A stretch of 64,000 nucleotides of DNA from Trichocoleus sp. FACHB-46 (lineage in GTDB: Bacteria > Cyanobacteriota > Cyanobacteriia > FACHB-46), in contig NZ_JACJOD010000041.1 in NCBI RefSeq assembly GCF_014695385.1, positions 183,589 to 247,588 of the forward strand, written 5' to 3'. Every line of letters begins with the position of its first letter. Positions within the stretch are counted from its first letter, which is position 1. The notes under the pieces are model-generated. The model did no database searches. It was not told where the DNA came from and saw only the letters and a list, made by a program, of their open reading frames with translations. Positions 61,119 through 64,000 of this stretch are shown one piece after another. Both the position numbers and the translations under genes were made by a program.

Positions 61119-61385
61119 TTAAACCGATACAACAAACTGGACGAGTGAATCTTCCAAGAGTGAGTATTCTTGGCAAGTAATGAAGTTGTCACTACTCCAA
61201 TCGTCAATAACTTGTAGCAGCCCTCGAACTGCAAGATCCCGCTGGATTAGCTCTGTAGCAGCATCCCAAGCAGCATTGGCGGTTGGAAAAGTTCCAACTT
61301 GAATCGTACAAATATGGTGATACCAAACGCTAATCCATCCGCCATCTTTTTGCATTAGCTCAATGGTTTGTCCTAAGTATTTCAT
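61119..61385 (-). CDS. Small soluble hypothetical protein
   Basis: An 88-residue protein (start MKYLGQTIELMQKDGGWISVWYHHICTI is partly recognisable only as a Trp/His-rich strand). It contains a helix TANAAWDAATELIQRDLAVRGL. No domain was recognised. It converges on the GH57 gene, 27 bases away, and the frame and codon use look genuine. Confidence 0.65.
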   Translation of the reverse strand: MKYLGQTIELMQKDGGWISVWYHHICTIQVGTFPTANAAWDAATELIQRDLAVRGLLQVIDDWSSDNFITCQEYSLLEDSLVQFVVSV

Positions 61386-61650
61386 AATACAAAACCAAGT
61401 TACAGCTAGGGGTTAGAGGATACTTAATACTTTCTTAAGTGTAGCGATCGCCCCTATCTTTCCTCTTCTGCCAAAGGGAAAATCAAGCGATTGCAAGCAT
61501 CCCCCTTAAGGAACGACTCAAACTCCAGCAAGCAAAATTTTTTATCTCGCTTCAATTTTTTGTGCCTTCTTACTTAGTCCTGTGGCAGGATGTAGTTTTT
61601 TGAGGACACAGACACCATGACTAAATAAATTAGTTTAAGCGGTGTAAATT

Positions 61651-61761
61651 ATGAGCGCTGGAAAAAAACCTGCTTTTCAATTCGGTCTCAGCATCATTCT
61701 GGGAGTTCTGACTATTATCGCCATCTCCTCAGCTTCCTATCTAGGACTCATGAACTTCTAA
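61651..61761 (+). CDS. Tiny single-span membrane protein
   Basis: A 36-residue peptide (start MSAGKKPAFQFGLS) with one hydrophobic segment covering residues 13-35 and a basic N-terminus, as in small thylakoid-complex subunits. It could not be matched by eye to a known Psb, Psa, Pet or Ndh subunit. A terminator follows 34 bases after the stop, which supports a real gene. Confidence 0.6.
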   Translation: MSAGKKPAFQFGLSIILGVLTIIAISSASYLGLMNF

Positions 61762-61794
61762 ATTCTGACCATCATTAAACCTAAACGGCGATCG

Positions 61795-61826
61795 CAGCGA
61801 TGTTTTCAGCTCTGATCGCTGTTTTT
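61795..61826 (+). terminator. Rho-independent terminator after the first tiny gene
   Basis: A 7-bp stem (CAGCGAT at 61795-61801, ATCGCTG at 61815-61821) with a 13-base loop is followed by TTTTT (61822-61826). Confidence 0.78.
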
Positions 61827-61911
61827 GTTTCAAAGCGCTACCGTGGAGGACTTCACGACACGGCTTCGACTCTGCCATGATCAGCAAGGAGTAAGTTCAA
61901 GTGTCCCATCC

Positions 61912-62019
61912 ATGAATAGCGATTTAATGATTTTTCTCGCTAGTGTTGGTGTTTTAGCGCTGTACTTGGTTTTTTCCGCCTTCACTGAAATGGGCACTAA
62001 GCTGCCTTGGAAAAAGTAA
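61912..62019 (+). CDS. Tiny single-span membrane protein
   Basis: A 35-residue peptide from ATG 61912 (MNSDLMIFLASVGVLALYLV), one hydrophobic span at about 4-25 and a charged tail EMGTKLPWKK. Like its neighbour at 61651 it has the size and layout of a small thylakoid-complex subunit. Its family was not recognised. The longer frame (from 61825) overlaps the preceding terminator, so the short start is preferred. Confidence 0.58.
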   Translation: MNSDLMIFLASVGVLALYLVFSAFTEMGTKLPWKK

Positions 62020-62050
62020 CTTGAAAGTAGCACTTCCTAACTAACGAGCG

Positions 62051-62653
62051 TTAGCCCCAGAGTTGAGTGACTTCTGTAGCAGTTGAAATATAGGCAAAAA
62101 CATCACTCATACAGAGTAAGGCTGCTGTGTAGTGGTCTACCGTAACCCCTGCGATCGCATCCCGTGGCACAATTACTCGGTAGTCTAGGTTTCGTGCCGT
62201 GAAGACTGTGCTCATGACACAAACATGAGCCGTAACTCCACAACAAACTAAATTTTCAATCTTTTGCGCTCGCAGCAATAGATCTAGCTCGGTGCCCATA
62301 AAGCAGTCGTATCGGCGCTTATTTAATATACGGTAATCTTGCGGCTGTACATTCAAGCCATCTGTAAGCTCACAACCTGGCGTTCCTTCTAGGCAATGCA
62401 CTGGGTCATATTCCAGTTCAATCCCATAGTCACTTTTGTCAGGTCGATGCATCTCATGGGTAAAAATAATGGGCACAGTATGTTGCCTAGCCCAATCGAT
62501 TAAGCGATTAATCACTGGAACTAGTTCTCGCCCTCCTGGTGTTTCCTGCACAGCCCCCATATCTACAAAATCCCGCTCCATATCAATGACGAGTAGTGCC
62601 GTATTGTTAGGCTGAATCTTCTGAGTTGGAAACGAGCGAACAAGGGGTTCCAT
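62051..62653 (-). CDS. Isochorismatase-family cysteine hydrolase
   Basis: A 200-residue enzyme with the isochorismatase-like fold. Asp24 in LLVIDMERDF, Lys in LNKRRYDCF and the nucleophile Cys145 in GVTAHVCVM form the triad. Family members hydrolyse nicotinamide, N-carbamoyl compounds, ureidoacrylate or related amides. The exact substrate cannot be read from sequence. The gene is preceded by a 331-base gap with no clear feature. Confidence 0.92.
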   Translation of the reverse strand: MEPLVRSFPTQKIQPNNTALLVIDMERDFVDMGAVQETPGGRELVPVINRLIDWARQHTVPIIFTHEMHRPDKSDYGIELEYDPVHCLEGTPGCELTDGLNVQPQDYRILNKRRYDCFMGTELDLLLRAQKIENLVCCGVTAHVCVMSTVFTARNLDYRVIVPRDAIAGVTVDHYTAALLCMSDVFAYISTATEVTQLWG

Positions 62654-62984
62654 CTACTGCAACTAAAAATCCTAAATTGCTACCTAATGCTAACTTTCCA
62701 ATTTCACACTCGTCAGTTACACAGCTAAAATTGAAGTTTGAAAAAAGCTGAGCTAGTGTAATGGGAGCTAAGAGGGCGATCGCATCCTTGTCGGACCTAA
62801 GTTCACAAACCTCAACGTTAGCCAATGCCATCTTGATGGGAAAATCTAAACTTTGTAGAACATTCAGTAAAAATACGAAGATTACGTTGCCTAGATGTTC
62901 TCAACTCCGTGTCTTATCGATGGTCAGAACCAACATTTTGCGTCACGCTTACGAATATTATTGACGCAAGATGAAACTATAACT
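62654..62984. other. Intergenic region, divergent promoters only
   Basis: This 331-base stretch separates the isochorismatase (minus) from the small protein at 62985 (plus). Open frames on both strands inside it show no recognisable domain and are treated as noise. No repeat or RNA was seen. Confidence 0.4.
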
Positions 62985-63176
62985 ATGGCTAACGTACCTG
63001 ACACTATCAGCCCCAGAACTCTGTTTTGGTTGTGGTATGACCGGGTACCTCTAGAGCAAAAAACCAAAGCTGCTAGTGACTTCAATCGTTTCGTGAAGCG
63101 CGCAGAGTTGGAGGCCAGTCTGCATTTGCCCTCCTTTCAAATGCTAAAATCTCATGCTCACGAGGAACAGCGTTAA
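62985..63176 (+). CDS. Small soluble hypothetical protein
   Basis: A 63-residue protein from ATG 62985; the frame is open 30 codons further up without other support. It is charged and probably helical (LFWLWYDRVPLEQKTKAASD, then RFVKRAELEASLHL). No domain was recognised and no function is assigned. Confidence 0.55.
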   Translation: MANVPDTISPRTLFWLWYDRVPLEQKTKAASDFNRFVKRAELEASLHLPSFQMLKSHAHEEQR

Positions 63177-63223
63177 TTTAACCAGCATCCAATTTTCCCT
63201 AGTCATTTCGCGATCGGAGTCAC

Positions 63224-63598
63224 CTAAAATCTCAGCCCGACTTGCCCGTTTACCCCTCGAACCGGGTTGTAACCTACTCCAACGAACAAATTGTCAGAAG
63301 CATCAACCTGTACACCGCCGGAATAAGCAACACCTTTGTCTTCAGAGTACAGCCCCAAACCCACATAAGGCGAGACGACAGGCAAGTTTACAAACTTAAG
63401 CACATCCACTCCAGTGGCACCACCTGGTCCAGTTCCTAGTTCCACACCTAGCCCAACCGCTTTAGCACCTATGGAGAAAGTTGGGTCATCGTCTTTAACT
63501 CCCACCGAAACCCAAGGTCGAGGTACTAGTTGGCTGGCTGCTGGCTGAGGTACATATAGCATCATCAGTATCAGAGATGTTATTAAAGTTTTCTTCAT
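63224..63598 (-). CDS. Small exported protein with barrel-like C-terminus
   Basis: A 124-residue protein from the ATG at 63598 (five codons into the open frame, which begins at 63613). Residues 1-22 are a signal peptide (MKKTLITSLILMMLY). The mature part has Gly/Val-rich amphipathic strands and ends in NGQVGLRF, an aromatic C-terminus typical of outer-membrane strands. It is short for a full barrel. It may be a small porin-like or periplasmic beta protein. Function not known. Confidence 0.65.
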   Translation of the reverse strand: MKKTLITSLILMMLYVPQPAASQLVPRPWVSVGVKDDDPTFSIGAKAVGLGVELGTGPGGATGVDVLKFVNLPVVSPYVGLGLYSEDKGVAYSGGVQVDASDNLFVGVGYNPVRGVNGQVGLRF

Positions 63599-63613
63599 CA
63601 GCCTAAATTTCAC

Positions 63614-63874
63614 AAAGGATACTCCTAGGCAATTCCATCTCAGCTCAGCACTTGTAAAGCATGCAAGTCAGTTAACTCTACGCGTGCCACAATCCAAAAC
63701 TAACGGTTAATTGACAAGGTCGCTATCACTGCAGTTCAGTACACAGAAGCTCATGAGGCAGTTGCAGAATGCTAAAAGTAAATTCTCGATTTTGCTGTTT
63801 AGTGAGTGCCGTAGTTAAAACAAGGGCTTGTGTTGAAGGCATTTACAGTAATCCAAAAAACTTTCCCCCACCCC
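63614..63874. other. Intergenic region upstream of the right-edge promoter
   Basis: This 261-base stretch holds the promoter of the exported protein gene (minus). A frame at 63769-63984 crosses the promoter and RNA described next and is not considered a gene. Confidence 0.4.
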
Positions 63875-63904
63875 TTGACAGCTACCAGTGGACTTCGTTA
63901 TATT
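63875..63904 (+). promoter_or_regulatory. Consensus sigma-70 promoter at right edge
   Basis: TTGACA (63875-63880) and TATATT (63899-63904) are separated by 18 bases, close to the ideal sigma-70 (SigA) promoter. The predicted start is near 63911, exactly where a GC-rich folded segment begins. Confidence 0.75.
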
Positions 63905-63910
63905 GGCTAA

Positions 63911-64000
63911 GCGGTCGAGAGAGAAGGGGCGCGGAAGCGCACCGAATCAGTCGGCCCCCGCACCTAGAAAAGAAAATAGTTTGAAAGCCAAGATAGCACC
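63911..64000 (+). ncRNA. 5' part of a structured RNA or leader, running off the window
   Basis: Starting at the predicted transcription start, the sequence folds into a three-way junction. An outer stem GCGG/CCGC (63911-63914, 63958-63961) continues as GGG/CCC (63926-63928, 63955-63957). It encloses two hairpins, GCGC-GGAA-GCGC (63929-63940) and CCGA-ATCAG-TCGG (63942-63954). The remaining 39 bases are A-rich. It could be the leader of an rRNA operon, a small RNA or a 5' UTR. No known RNA family was matched by eye, and the product lies beyond the window. Confidence 0.5.

Noticed and set aside
62607..62964. Open frames on both strands between the isochorismatase and the small protein at 62985
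   Set aside because: No signal, no domain and overlap with each other and with the isochorismatase start; treated as noise.
63769..63984. A 71-residue plus-strand frame near the right edge
   Set aside because: It crosses the consensus promoter and folded RNA and has no domain-like composition.

Overview
The window reads as a cyanobacterial chromosome segment, probably from a filamentous species. The palindrome GCGATCGC (HIP1), typical of cyanobacterial genomes, occurs many times, and several products are of cyanobacterial type: a DUF2993 protein, a CmpR-like LysR regulator, a serine/threonine kinase-histidine kinase fusion, and split CheB/CheR proteins with long coiled coils. No rRNA, tRNA, CRISPR array or intact insertion sequence was found, although a strong promoter and a folded RNA run off the right edge. 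All functional calls come from reading the sequence; no database search was run.

Region 1 (1-16.1 kb) is dominated by signal transduction. It has a PAS histidine kinase, a CheB methylesterase without a receiver domain, a coiled-coil protein on the opposite strand, a CheR-PAS protein, a MASE1-PAS-GAF kinase, a NarL-type regulator, a hybrid kinase with a phytochrome-like GAF domain, and a REC-GGDEF-EAL protein. Region 2 (16.1-20.7 kb) is housekeeping: ClpC, a PHP-domain phosphoesterase and a short-chain dehydrogenase.

Region 3 (20.7-32.3 kb) is the most distinctive part. Five consecutive plus-strand genes encode exported proteins. Four carry DUF11-like (conserved repeat) domains. The fifth is a very large outer-membrane barrel with N-terminal Ig-like domains. 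Together they look like a surface layer or fibre with its own outer-membrane assembly or anchoring protein, which is an inference from order and domain content.

Region 4 (32.3-43.2 kb) holds a GAF-PAS-adenylate cyclase, a second short-chain dehydrogenase, an orphan Nif11-type peptide precursor, a CmpR-like regulator, a TraX-like protein, a large membrane protein, a PLP aminotransferase and a Uma2-type protein. It ends in an AT-rich, HIP1-free stretch with a KAP-type P-loop NTPase that looks acquired.

Region 5 (43.2-64 kb) is mixed. It includes uroporphyrinogen-III synthase with an apparent CTG start, an APC permease, a UbiG-like methyltransferase, a 2-hydroxyacid dehydrogenase, a pentapeptide-repeat protein, an Spx/ArsC-like protein and an HdeD-like protein. 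These are followed by a GAF histidine kinase, a 2088-residue Ser/Thr kinase-ATPase-histidine kinase-receiver protein, a DUF2237 protein, an M50-like membrane protein, a GH57 protein, two tiny single-span membrane proteins, an isochorismatase-family hydrolase and small exported or unknown proteins. Second-messenger capacity is broad: predicted cAMP synthesis, c-di-GMP synthesis and breakdown, and at least six histidine kinases in 64 kb.
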